Assembly (NCBI GenBank): GCA_001048675.1
Contig: CCKK01000020.1
Location: forward strand, 186,001-250,000
DNA: 64,000 bases
From: Vibrio diabolicus
GTDB taxonomy: Bacteria; Pseudomonadota; Gammaproteobacteria; Enterobacterales; Vibrionaceae
Direction: 5' to 3'
Shown here: one piece after another, positions 51,637 to 61,178 of the stretch
How the letters are laid out: every line of letters starts with the position of its first letter
Numbering within the stretch: the first letter of the stretch is position 1
Notes under the pieces: model-generated
Told to the model about the DNA's origin: nothing
The model's input: the letters and a program-made list of their open reading frames with translations, nothing else
Databases searched by the model: none
Made by a program: the position numbers and the translations under genes

Positions 51637-54288
51637 ATGTTTAAACCTAGTCTGATTGCTGTTTCTGTTATCACCACATTAGCAGGTTGCTCTGCTCTGC
51701 AAAGCTCTGAGCAACAAGCTGTAAATTCACTGGCTAATAACCTTGATATCCAATATGAAGTGTTGACTAACCACGGTGCAAACGAAGGTCTTGCTTGTCA
51801 GGATTTAGGGGCTGAGTGGGCTTCTTGTAACAAGGTGAACATGACGCTAGTTAACCAAGGTGAAGCGGTTAACTCAAAAGATTGGGCTATCTACTTCCAC
51901 AGCATTCGTCTGATTTTGGATGTAGATAATGATCAGTTCAAAATTTCTCGTGTAACGGGTGACCTACACAAACTGGAACCAACAGATAAGTTTGATGGCT
52001 TTGCGGCGGGCGAAGAAGTGGTACTTCCACTAATTGGCGAATACTGGCAGTTATTTGAAACCGACTTTATGCCGGGCGCTTTCGTGGCTGCACCAAACGC
52101 AGAACCTAAGATGATCGCTTCTCTTAACACAGAAGACGTTGCGTCTTTCGTGACTGGCCTTGAGGGTAACAACCTAAAACGTACACCAGACGACAACAAT
52201 GTATTTGCAAACGCTGTGTCTCGTTTTGAGAAAAACGAAGACCTAGCAACACAAGACGTATCAACCACGTTACTACCAACACCGATGCACGTTGAAGCGG
52301 GTAAAGGCAAAGTAGATATCGCGGATGGTATTGCGCTGCCTAAAGACGCATTCGATGCGACTCAATTCGCAGCAATTCAAGATCGTTCAGAAGTGGTAGG
52401 TGTGGACGTTCGTGGTGATCTTCCTGTAAGCATCACTGTTGTTCCTGCAGACTTCACCGGTGAATTGGCAAAATCTGGTGCTTACGAGATGAGCATCAAA
52501 GGCGATGGTATTGCGATTAAAGCGTTTGACCAAGCAGGTGCTTTCTACGCAGTACAATCTATCTTTGGCCTGGTAGATAGCCAAAATGCTGATTCTCTAC
52601 CACAACTGTCTATTCAAGATGCACCTCGCTTTGATTACCGTGGTGTGATGGTGGATGTAGCTCGTAACTTCCACTCTAAAGACGCAATTCTTGCAACGCT
52701 AGACCAAATGGCAGCGTACAAGATGAACAAACTTCACCTTCACCTAACCGATGATGAAGGCTGGCGTTTAGAAATCCCGGGCCTACCTGAGTTGACAGAG
52801 GTTGGCGCTAATCGTTGTTTCGATACACAAGAGAAAAGCTGCGTACTGCCTCAGCTTGGTTCCGGTCCAACGACAGACAACTTTGGCTCTGGCTACTTCA
52901 GTAAAACAGACTACGTGGAAATCTTGAAATACGCGAAAGCGCGTAACATTGAAGTCATTCCCGAAATCGATATGCCAGCACACGCGCGTGCAGCGGTAGT
53001 ATCAATGGAAGCACGTTACGACCGCCTGATGGAAGAAGGTAAGGAAGCTGAAGCGAACGAATACCGCCTGATGGATCCTCAAGATACTTCTAATGTCACT
53101 ACGGTTCAGTTCTACGATAAGCAAAGCTTTATCAACCCGTGTATGGAATCTTCCACTCGCTTTGTTGATAAAGTGATTTCAGAAGTGGCAGCAATGCACG
53201 CTGAAGCTGGGGCACCGCTAACGACATGGCACTTTGGTGGCGATGAAGCGAAGAACATCAAGCTTGGCGCTGGTTTCCAAGACGTGAACGCGCAAGACAA
53301 AGTTAGCTGGAAGGGCACGATTGATCTGTCGAAACAAGACAAGCCATTCGCGCAATCTCCACAATGTCAGGCGTTAATCGCAGACGGCACAGTGAGCGAT
53401 TTTGCTCACCTACCGAGTCATTTTGCACAAGAAGTATCAAAATTAGTTGCTGAGAAAGGCATTCCAAACTTCCAAGCATGGCAAGATGGTTTGAAATACA
53501 GCGAGAGTGAGAAAGCATTCGCAACAGAAAATACGCGTGTTAACTTCTGGGACGTTCTTTACTGGGGTGGTACATCATCAGTGTACGAGTGGTCTGAGAA
53601 AGGTTACGACGTGATCGTTTCTAACCCTGACTATGTGTACATGGACATGCCATACGAAGTTGATCCGAAAGAGCGTGGTTACTACTGGGCAACACGTGCA
53701 ACCGATACGCGTAAGATGTTTGGCTTTGCACCAGAGAACATGCCTCAGAACGCAGAAACCTCTGTAGACCGCGATGGCAACGGCTTTACTGGTAAAGGTG
53801 AAATCGAAGCGAAACCTTTCTACGGTCTATCAGCACAGCTTTGGTCTGAGACAGTACGTAACGATGAGCAATACGAGTACATGGTATTCCCTCGCGTACT
53901 CGCAGCCGCTGAGCGTGCATGGCACCGCGCAGTTTGGGAGAACGACTACAAAGTCGGTGTTGAGTACTCGCAAAACTCTAACCTAGTTGATAAAGCATCG
54001 CTAAACCAAGACTACAACCGCTTTGCGAACGTACTTGGCCAACGTGAACTGGCTAAGCTAGAAAAATCTGGTATCGACTACCGCCTTCCAATTCCTGGTG
54101 CGAAAGTAGAAAACGACAAGCTAGCTATGAACGTTCAGTTCCCTGGCGTTGAACTGCAATACTCGTTAGACGGTCAAAACTGGCTGACTTACGCAGACAA
54201 TGCTCGTCCAAGTGTTAAAGGGGAAGTGTTTATCCGCTCTGTATCGGCGACAGGGGAAAGAGCAAGCCGAGTAACTAGCGTGAAATAA
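51637..54288 (+). CDS. chb: Chitobiase, GH20 beta-N-acetylhexosaminidase lipoprotein
   Basis: Splits chitobiose and other GlcNAc oligomers to GlcNAc in the envelope. The 883-residue lipoprotein has lipobox LAGCSAL (C18). It has an N-terminal carbohydrate-binding-like domain (~30-190), a GH20b domain, and the catalytic barrel with the Asp-Glu pair at 536-537 in HFGGDEAKN. A short beta domain closes the C-terminus. Length and sequence match the Vibrio chitobiase family. It works with the chitoporin at 59160; no chitinase lies in the window. Confidence 0.95.
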   Translation: MFKPSLIAVSVITTLAGCSALQSSEQQAVNSLANNLDIQYEVLTNHGANEGLACQDLGAEWASCNKVNMTLVNQGEAVNSKDWAIYFHSIRLILDVDNDQFKISRVTGDLHKLEPTDKFDGFAAGEEVVLPLIGEYWQLFETDFMPGAFVAAPNAEPKMIASLNTEDVASFVTGLEGNNLKRTPDDNNVFANAVSRFEKNEDLATQDVSTTLLPTPMHVEAGKGKVDIADGIALPKDAFDATQFAAIQDRSEVVGVDVRGDLPVSITVVPADFTGELAKSGAYEMSIKGDGIAIKAFDQAGAFYAVQSIFGLVDSQNADSLPQLSIQDAPRFDYRGVMVDVARNFHSKDAILATLDQMAAYKMNKLHLHLTDDEGWRLEIPGLPELTEVGANRCFDTQEKSCVLPQLGSGPTTDNFGSGYFSKTDYVEILKYAKARNIEVIPEIDMPAHARAAVVSMEARYDRLMEEGKEAEANEYRLMDPQDTSNVTTVQFYDKQSFINPCMESSTRFVDKVISEVAAMHAEAGAPLTTWHFGGDEAKNIKLGAGFQDVNAQDKVSWKGTIDLSKQDKPFAQSPQCQALIADGTVSDFAHLPSHFAQEVSKLVAEKGIPNFQAWQDGLKYSESEKAFATENTRVNFWDVLYWGGTSSVYEWSEKGYDVIVSNPDYVYMDMPYEVDPKERGYYWATRATDTRKMFGFAPENMPQNAETSVDRDGNGFTGKGEIEAKPFYGLSAQLWSETVRNDEQYEYMVFPRVLAAAERAWHRAVWENDYKVGVEYSQNSNLVDKASLNQDYNRFANVLGQRELAKLEKSGIDYRLPIPGAKVENDKLAMNVQFPGVELQYSLDGQNWLTYADNARPSVKGEVFIRSVSATGERASRVTSVK

Positions 54289-54315
54289 CCTTAATCTTCT
54301 CAGCTAAATTTAAGC

Positions 54316-54348
54316 AAACCCTCAATATCATGTTGAGGGTTTCTTTAT
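54316..54348 (+). terminator. Terminator after chb
   Basis: AAACCCTCAA and TTGAGGGTTT form the stem with loop TATCATG, followed by CTTTATTTTTAT. The remaining gap to 54727 is AT-rich leader sequence with no other supported feature. Confidence 0.85.
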
Positions 54349-54727
54349 TTTTATGGGAAATTAAGTGTGACCAATGTCTGATTATTTTTCATTGATAAAT
54401 AAGTTTTAGCTTGTAATGGTCAGGGTTATTGTGAACTGGATCGACTTAATTTGCTAAATGTCAATAAATTACCTGTTTATGATCACACTTCTATTTTTTG
54501 AATCATTATAGAAAAATACGGTAAGTGCCTGTATTTACCATACTTTTATCAGGGTTGTTGAGCGTCGGTTTGAACAAGATCACTTTTTAAAATGTTTTAT
54601 TTTCCATCGCGAATTAATTGGAACAATATTGCGATCGCCAAGGAGGCACATTCCAAATGTTTGCGATAAAAGGGAAGAGAAGCCCTTTAAAACCGTCGCA
54701 TAACGTGAATAAATAAAGGCAGTAATT

Positions 54728-55420
54728 ATGAAAAACATTTTTGCACTGAGTGCTCTTTCTCTCGCTTTCGCTTCTAGCGCTTTTGCTGGTTCTTCTTACG
54801 TAACAGGTAACGTTCAATTCCACGATGATGGTCGAATCCATGGTTCGGACGTTACGTCTACACTGGAAGCTGGTCATACTTTTGATAACCAATTTGGTGG
54901 CTTTACGGTTTACACCGAGTTTGATGGTATTCAGCTGGGTAAACTGGAAACAGAAAACGGTGGCGCGGGTAACACAACACCAGCAATCACTGTGGGTGGT
55001 GAGCAGTCATTTAACATTACCGATCATTTATGGGTTGCAGCGGGTTACCAACACTTGTTCTCTGCTGGCGAGAACGTACAGTACCGTCCATTGGTTAAGA
55101 TCGGTTACAACTTCGATAACGGTATCTCCTTAAGTAACCGTACTCGTGCGCATATTGATGCGACAGACGCAGATGCGGATACAGATTACCGCATGGATAA
55201 CCGTATTGGTTACGTGATGAATGAAGATGTGACGCTAAGCTACAACAACGTCTACATGATTGAAGCGGAAACGATGGACCACGAGCTTCGCGCAACGTGG
55301 ACACGTAAAGGTGTTCAGCCTTACTTTGAGTTCCGTAGCCAAGCACACGGTGCAGAAAACGCAAGTGGTGATAGCCTAGTTAACAATGCGTTTGTATTTG
55401 GTGCCTCTTACGGCTTCTAA
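54728..55420 (+). CDS. Small outer-membrane porin, KdgM/NanC-like
   Basis: A 230-residue beta-barrel protein. Residues 1-20 are a signal peptide ending AFA-GSS. Alternating aromatic and polar strands follow, and the chain ends in ASYGF, a terminal Phe typical of Bam substrates. The size, and strands such as RPLVKIGYNFDNGISLSNRTRAHID and MDNRIGYVMNEDVTLSYNNVY, fit the KdgM/NanC family of monomeric acidic-oligosaccharide channels. The substrate is unknown. It stands alone with its own terminator. Confidence 0.72.
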   Translation: MKNIFALSALSLAFASSAFAGSSYVTGNVQFHDDGRIHGSDVTSTLEAGHTFDNQFGGFTVYTEFDGIQLGKLETENGGAGNTTPAITVGGEQSFNITDHLWVAAGYQHLFSAGENVQYRPLVKIGYNFDNGISLSNRTRAHIDATDADADTDYRMDNRIGYVMNEDVTLSYNNVYMIEAETMDHELRATWTRKGVQPYFEFRSQAHGAENASGDSLVNNAFVFGASYGF

Positions 55421-55439
55421 TCTTATATTTGTCCGTTAA

Positions 55440-55472
55440 GAAAAAGCCCAGCAATTGATTTGCTGGGCTTTC
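55440..55472. terminator. Bidirectional terminator
   Basis: AAAGCCCAGCAA and TTGCTGGGCTTT form a hairpin with loop TTGATT or similar, between the small porin and the convergent DUF411 gene. Confidence 0.88.
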
Positions 55473-55475
55473 TTG

Positions 55476-55925
55476 TTATTTGTCGTTGCCTTCGTGGTGG
55501 CTATATTCGAACACTTGGCCTTTTTCGTTAAAGGCGTAAACAGTGTAGCTGTCTTTTTTATCGCCATACTCCATACCAGGGGAACCCATTGGCATGCCCG
55601 GTACCGAGAGCCCTTTTGCGTTACGTGGTGGATTTTCTAAGAATGCTTTAATGTCTTCGGCTGGAATGTGACCTTCGAACACATAGCCGTTGATTTCTGC
55701 TGTGTGGCAAGAGTAAAGCTGTTCGTTCTTGATGCCTAGATCGCGTTTTATGGCGTTCATGTCATCGTGCAATTTCTCTTCGACCGTAAATCCGTTCTCT
55801 TCCATGTGTTTTGTCCATTCACCACAGCAGCCGCAGTATGGCGATTTGTGGTTAATGACATCAGCTGCCAATACGTTGGCGGATGCGGTCGCAAGCATTG
55901 CAAAGGTCAATAATTTCAACTTCAT
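55476..55925 (-). CDS. DUF411 periplasmic metal-binding protein
   Basis: A 149-residue protein with a signal peptide (residues 1-21, ending NVLAA). It has the DUF411 metal-site motif SPYCGCCGEW, a later LYSCHTAEINGYVFEGHIP and a Met-rich GMPMGSPGMEYG. Such proteins bind copper and are found beside copper exporters. It follows copA by 21 bases on the same strand, so it probably handles copper exported by CopA in the periplasm. Confidence 0.9.
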   Translation of the reverse strand: MKLKLLTFAMLATASANVLAADVINHKSPYCGCCGEWTKHMEENGFTVEEKLHDDMNAIKRDLGIKNEQLYSCHTAEINGYVFEGHIPAEDIKAFLENPPRNAKGLSVPGMPMGSPGMEYGDKKDSYTVYAFNEKGQVFEYSHHEGNDK

Positions 55926-55946
55926 AATAGCCTCAAATATAAGTGG

Positions 55947-58686
55947 TTATTTTACTGAAAAAAGTCGTAGTCGATTTGCATTACTAACGACAGTAATAGA
56001 TGACAGCGCCATTGCCGCACCTGCGACAACTGGGCTGAGCAAAAATCCAAATGCAGGATAAAGTACGCCTGCGGCAACAGGGATCCCCAGTGAGTTATAA
56101 ACGAAGGCTCCAAATAGGTTTTGCTTCATGTTTTTAAGTGTAGCGCGCGACAGTTCAATCGCATGTACCACCGCCATTGGTGACGTGTTAAGGATGGTCA
56201 TTTGCGAACTTTCAATGGCGACATCGCTGCCGCTACCCATTGCAATACCAAGGTTGGCTAACGCGAGAGCAGGGGCGTCGTTAATGCCATCCCCCACCAT
56301 TGCCACGACATGGCCTTGGGATTGAAGTTGCTCAATGTGCTGAGCTTTCTCATCTGGCATTACTTGAGCGATTACTTCATCAATACCAAGTTCTTGACCG
56401 ATAGCGTTGGCTACGTGTTGGTTGTCACCCGTTAGCATTACCGTTTTGATGCCTTGCGATTTTAATGCAGAGAGCGCTTTGTTTTGCATCTGATTTGATT
56501 GGGTCAGCAATGGCGATCAGGCCGACTAACTCACCATCGAGCGCAACGGCAACCGGAGTCCATGCGTTCTGAGCGCATTCGTCAATTGCATCCTGAAGAG
56601 CCTCTGTTGCAACGTTTTCCGCTTGCATAAATTGAAGCGAGCCAATAAGCAGCGGTTTACCTTGATACGCTGCCAAAATGCCGCGTCCACGAACGTTTTC
56701 AAATTTATCGAGAGTCACTTCTTGTGTGTCGTGCTGATTAGCAAAGTCGCATACCGCTTTTGCTAGTGGGTGCTCTGACTGACGCTCGGCGGCGTACGCT
56801 AACCCCAACAGCTCTTCTTGGCTGGTGGTGTGAGTAAACACTTGCTGCACACTTGGTTTACCTTGGGTAAGCGTGCCTGTTTTATCGAACACAACCGTAT
56901 CTATTTTACTCGCTAGCTGTAGGGCATCAGCATCTTTGATCAAAATGCCGAGTTCTGCGGCTTTACCCACACCCACCGTGACAGAAAGTGGGGTTGCTAA
57001 GCCTAGAGCACAAGGGCAGGCGATGATAAGTACGGTTGTGGTGACCACCAGCATATAGCTCGCTTTTGGCTCTGGGCCAACGGCAAACCAAACAAGCGCA
57101 GCCAGTATTGCTATGCCTACAACGACAGGGACAAACACCGATGAAATCTGGTCTGCTAATTTCGCGATGGCAGGCTTACTGCTCTGAGCGCTGCGCACCA
57201 TACGAATAATACGTGCGAGCATCGTATTTGCGCCGATTCCGGTGGCTTCTATAGTAAGAGATCCGTCGGTATTCAATGTCCCTGCGGATACATGTGCCTC
57301 TTGTGCTTTTAATACAGGAACGGGTTCACCAGTTAGCATGGACTCATCGATATACGATTCACCATTGATTACCGTACCGTCGACGGGCACTTTCTCTCCC
57401 GGCTTGATACGTAACTTCATTCCTAAAGTGATTTCTTCTACCGCGATTTGTTTATCACCTTGCTCAGTGATGACGGTCGCTTGTTGAGGCTGTAAGTTCA
57501 CCAAAGCCTGAAGCGAGCGCGTTGTGTTTGCTTTCGCTTTGGCTTCTATATAGTGGCCAAGTGAAATCAAACCAATGATCATCGCGCTGGCTTCGAAGTA
57601 AACATGACGAGATGCCATTGGGAACCAATCTGGGAAAATTACCACAAGCATAGAATAGAACCACGCTGCGCCAGTACCGAGCGCAACTAAGGTATCCATC
57701 GTGGCGCGCTTGTGAGTGGCCGCTAACCAAGCGTTACTAAAGAACTGTTTTCCGGCAGTGGCAAGCAGCAGCAAACACACAATACCGATCGCGCCCCAAA
57801 CCAATTGGTCATTGGTGTTGCGAATCATCATGTTGCCACCAGCAACACCCCAAATCATCAAAGGGGCACCCACAACAAGGCCAGCAATTGCATCCAACTT
57901 AAAACGTTTTTGCTGTTGACGTTGTTGCTGCGCTTGCTTTTCTTGCTGTGTCGCGGCGTCTTGTAAAACCTCGCCTTGGTAACCCGCTTGTTTGACAGAT
58001 TGCAAAATAGATTGATGTAACGAATCTGAGTCTTCAGTCACAAACACCAGTGCGCTTTGTTCTGCGAGGTTTACCTGAGCTTTTTCAACCCCTTGTACAT
58101 TAGTCAGGGCTTTTTCTACTGATGCGACACAGCTTGCACAGGTCATACCTTGAATCAACATCTGTAGCTGAGCCGTGCCTGCTGGTTGCTCGTCAGGCGC
58201 TGCTTGGTCGCCTTTTTCGCTTTGATATGTCTGGCTTTGGCGTTGATCGGGAGTGATTGCCTTGTGCTCTTCAGCAACTGAGTTATCAGTAACAGCGCTA
58301 TTGTTGGCCGTATAGCCCAAGCTGGCAACTAGCTCAATGACTTGTTGCTCGGAGAGTAGGGTACGAATCTCTAAGTGCGTTGTTGAAGCCTCGAAAGAAA
58401 TAACGTCTTGATGAGAGTCTAATAAAGACGAGAGTTTTTTCACGCAGCCGCCACAGCTTAAGCCTGAAAGGTTTAACTCGTACTGATTTCCTGCTTGGTA
58501 ACCAAGAGATTCAATTGATGAGACAAGCTCTTTGAGAGAGGACTTGGTTTTGACCTCGACTTGCGTTGGGGACAAAGTGAGGATCTCTACATCGTGATTC
58601 GCATGTAAAGCCTTCTCAACTTTTCTCGCACAGCCCATGCAGTTGAGCCCTGATAAAGGTATAACAAACTGATACATAATCTGCAC
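55947..58686 (-). pseudogene. copA: CopA, copper-exporting P1B-type ATPase, interrupted by a +1 frameshift
   Basis: Exports Cu(I). The 5' piece (753 codons) has three heavy-metal-associated domains with cysteine pairs in LNCMGCAR, LSCGGCVKK and MTCASCVAS. Membrane helices, the CPC motif in IIACPCALGLATPLS and the phosphorylated Asp in FDKTGTLTQG follow. It loses frame after IKSDAKQ. The other frame carries [29 protein letters not shown] and the last helices. Removing one T at 56478-56480 rejoins them as a 912-residue protein; the 2740-base span is 3n+1. If real, the lesion removes the hinge and last helices and kills transport. Confidence 0.92.
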
Positions 58687-58707
58687 CTCAATAATAGTGA
58701 TACATTG

Positions 58708-58738
58708 AGCTTAAACCTTCCTGCAAGGGTAAGGTCAA
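58708..58738 (-). promoter_or_regulatory. CueR-type copper-inducible promoter of copA
   Basis: On the minus strand: -35 TTGACC, a 19-base spacer and -10 TAAGCT. The spacer holds an ACCTTCC..GGTAAGGT dyad. The long spacer with central dyad is the hallmark of MerR-family control and closely resembles the E. coli copA promoter. No cueR gene lies nearby. The rest of the gap to 59159 is the AT-rich chiP leader; I see no gene there. Confidence 0.88.
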
Positions 58739-59159
58739 TACCCATTTTTTGCTCTCAACAATTTCGTCAAAATCGCTTGAATCACAAAAGTTCACTGCCA
58801 TTTTACTTGCGAGTGATCTCAAGGTTTTTTCTCTCTGAATATAAAGTTCCGTTAAAACACCTAAAAGATGAATGAAGTCGCTCACGCTTTTGAGATGCTC
58901 TCAATGTCAGTTCAGTGTCAAAAAGTGCTTTTAACGTTTTTGTATTTTTTATTATTTAAATTTAAGTTTTTGTATTTTTAATTGATTATATTATTTTTGA
59001 TCTTCTCATTTTGAAGTCGCTCAGATTGCTGTAGGGAAAGTTTTTTAGTGCGAAAAAAGTTTGTCATATTTGCCCCGTCCAAACATTGTTTCAAGTTCCT
59101 GCCATGTCCTAGTTAGCGAATTTGAAAATGGAAAAAACTAAAAAATATAGGGGTTAAAA

Positions 59160-60281
59160 ATGTCTTACCTAAAGAAAAGCCTACTTGCTACGGCAATCAC
59201 AGGCATGATGTTCAGTGGTGCTGCATTTGCTGATGGTGCAAACAGTGACGCAGCAAAAGAGTTCCTAACCAAAGATTCATTCTCTTATGAAGTTTACGGG
59301 ATCATCGCGATGCAGGCCGCGTACCGCGATTACGATTCTGGAAACAAAGCAACGGACGATGATCTAGGTGGCATGCAGCTAAACAACGAATCTCGCATCG
59401 GTTTCCGTGGTAAAAAACAATTTGCTAACTTCGGCCCTACTTTTATTTGGCAAATCGAAGGTGGTTACGTTGACCCAAGCTTTGGCGGCGAGGGTGCAGG
59501 TCTTGGTGAACGTGACACATTCGTCGGTTTTGAAAGTGCATCTTGGGGTCAAGTTCGTTTAGGTCGTGTATTAACACCGATGTACGAATTGGTTGACTGG
59601 CCTGCATCTAACCCAGGTCTCGGTGACGTTTACGACTGGGGTGGTGCAATCGGTGGTGCTAAGTATCAAGACCGTCAATCAAACACCATTCGTTGGGACT
59701 CCCCAATGTATGCGGACAAATTCTCTCTAGATATCGCGGCAGGTGCAGGTGACAAAGCGGGTCTGGGTGAAGGTGATGACTACTGGGGTGGTGTCGCAGC
59801 GCACTACAAAATTGGTCCAATTCAGTTAGATGCTGCATACGAGGGTAACCGTAACATTAAGATGGAAGGCCAAACGTGGGAAAACAACACATACTTGGTG
59901 GGTGCTCAAGGCTGGTTTGATAACGGTATTTCTTTCTTCGCGCAATACAAATACATGGAAGCTGACGCAAGCAACGGCGTGAGTGAGAAGCAAGACGCAA
60001 TGTCTGCCGCTATCATGTACACCACTGGTGATTGGCAATACAAACTGGCTTACGCAGCGAACTTTGATCTAGAGCGTGATGGTAAGACAATTAACGATAC
60101 AGCAGACGATGTACTATCTGCACAAGTTATGTATTTCGTAGACCCATCGGCAGTGCTTTACGTACGTGCTCGTACTCTAGACTTTGGCGACGGTGCATAT
60201 CAACTGGATAAACCAACAGAAGCGCGTTGGAAATCTGCAGACTACGATGAGTTCTCTGTGGGTGTTGAATACTACTTCTAA
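59160..60281 (+). CDS. chiP: ChiP, chitoporin
   Basis: Outer-membrane channel for chitooligosaccharides. The 373-residue precursor has a 24-residue signal (ending AAFA) before mature DGANSDAAKEF. The mature sequence is very close to V. harveyi ChiP as I recall it, including SFSYEVYGIIAMQAAYRDYDS, the Trp-rich DWPASNPGLGDVYDWGG and a final VGVEYYF. It precedes the DUF2057 gene by about 125 bases, separated by a terminator. Confidence 0.95.
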   Translation: MSYLKKSLLATAITGMMFSGAAFADGANSDAAKEFLTKDSFSYEVYGIIAMQAAYRDYDSGNKATDDDLGGMQLNNESRIGFRGKKQFANFGPTFIWQIEGGYVDPSFGGEGAGLGERDTFVGFESASWGQVRLGRVLTPMYELVDWPASNPGLGDVYDWGGAIGGAKYQDRQSNTIRWDSPMYADKFSLDIAAGAGDKAGLGEGDDYWGGVAAHYKIGPIQLDAAYEGNRNIKMEGQTWENNTYLVGAQGWFDNGISFFAQYKYMEADASNGVSEKQDAMSAAIMYTTGDWQYKLAYAANFDLERDGKTINDTADDVLSAQVMYFVDPSAVLYVRARTLDFGDGAYQLDKPTEARWKSADYDEFSVGVEYYF

Positions 60282-60293
60282 TAAAGAAGCAGC

Positions 60294-60319
60294 TAAAAGG
60301 GCGGAAACGCCCTTTTTGT
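60294..60319 (+). terminator. Terminator after chiP
   Basis: AAAAGGGCG and CGCCCTTTTT form a stem with loop GAAA, 13 bases after the stop. Confidence 0.9.
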
Positions 60320-60406
60320 CTTGATACTGATTCAAATAAGCCTTTGGAATGACTGGCCTGTAAGTTTTAGAGGCTTATCTAAATTGGTATAAAGTGAGAA
60401 ACCACG

Positions 60407-61000
60407 ATGAAAAAAACAACGACACTTCTCGGACTTTGCGCAATGCTTTCTGCGCCTGCTTTTGCTGCTCAACTGACTCTGCAAGCTGAACTGGTTCCTC
60501 GCGTTCTCAACGGTGAGTTCGTGTACCCTGAGTGGATTTCCAAAAATAACAGCATCGAGCTGAAGGACGGGGAAAATCAGTTGGCGGTGACGGTTGGACA
60601 AATTGTCTTTGAAGATGGCAAGCGCCGTAAGTTCGATTCGCAGCCACTGGTATTAGAGTTTGAAGCAGAAAAAGACGCCGAGCTATCGCTGACTTACAAA
60701 GCGTTCCGTACCATCGAAGAAGCGAAAGCTTTTGAACTCGATCCAAAAGTGGTATTGAAAGACAAACACGGAAAAGAAGTGGAATTCTCTATGGTTCAAC
60801 TTCGTAAAGGTGGCTTGCAAGGTTTTCGTGATTACGAGCGAGAAGTGGCTGACTATAACAATGCAATGAACAAAGAATCGACCAAGGCAAGCATTGCGTC
60901 TTCTCCGGCGGAAACCAAAACAATCAAAGCATCGTTTAATGAGTTAAGCCGTGAAGAGCAGCAAGAATTTATGCAATGGGCGATGCGTAACCTGAAGTAA
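60407..61000 (+). CDS. DUF2057 periplasmic protein
   Basis: A 197-residue protein with a signal peptide (residues 1-20, ending APAFA). A beta-rich domain of the DUF2057 family (YccT-like) follows, including LVPRVLNGEFV and GENQLAVTVGQIV, and a helical, charged C-terminus ends in SREEQQEFMQWAMRNLK. The function is unknown. It lies between chiP and gltX with its own terminator. Confidence 0.85.
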   Translation: MKKTTTLLGLCAMLSAPAFAAQLTLQAELVPRVLNGEFVYPEWISKNNSIELKDGENQLAVTVGQIVFEDGKRRKFDSQPLVLEFEAEKDAELSLTYKAFRTIEEAKAFELDPKVVLKDKHGKEVEFSMVQLRKGGLQGFRDYEREVADYNNAMNKESTKASIASSPAETKTIKASFNELSREEQQEFMQWAMRNLK

Positions 61001-61028
61001 TTTCATTCTGCACTTTAACAGTAAATAG

Positions 61029-61061
61029 GAGGGCAGTACCTTTATTGGTGCTGCCCTGTTT
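61029..61061 (+). terminator. Terminator after the DUF2057 gene
   Basis: AGGGCAGTACC and GGTGCTGCCCT form an imperfect hairpin followed by GTTTGTATTT. Confidence 0.75.
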
Positions 61062-61178
61062 GTATTTCTGGTGTCAAACCGATTGTAGAATTGACTTACG
61101 GTGGTAAAATGTCGCCACTTTTATCCTTGACATTACAACGAGAGATCTCTCGTTGCTCATTACCCCTAAGGAACTCAA

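Noticed and set aside
54614..54892. 92-codon minus-strand frame at the small-porin start
   Set aside because: Antisense to the signal peptide region of a clear outer-membrane protein.
58688..58885. 65-codon minus-strand reading frame upstream of copA
   Set aside because: It overlaps the CueR-type promoter, lacks a ribosome site and has no recognisable domain.
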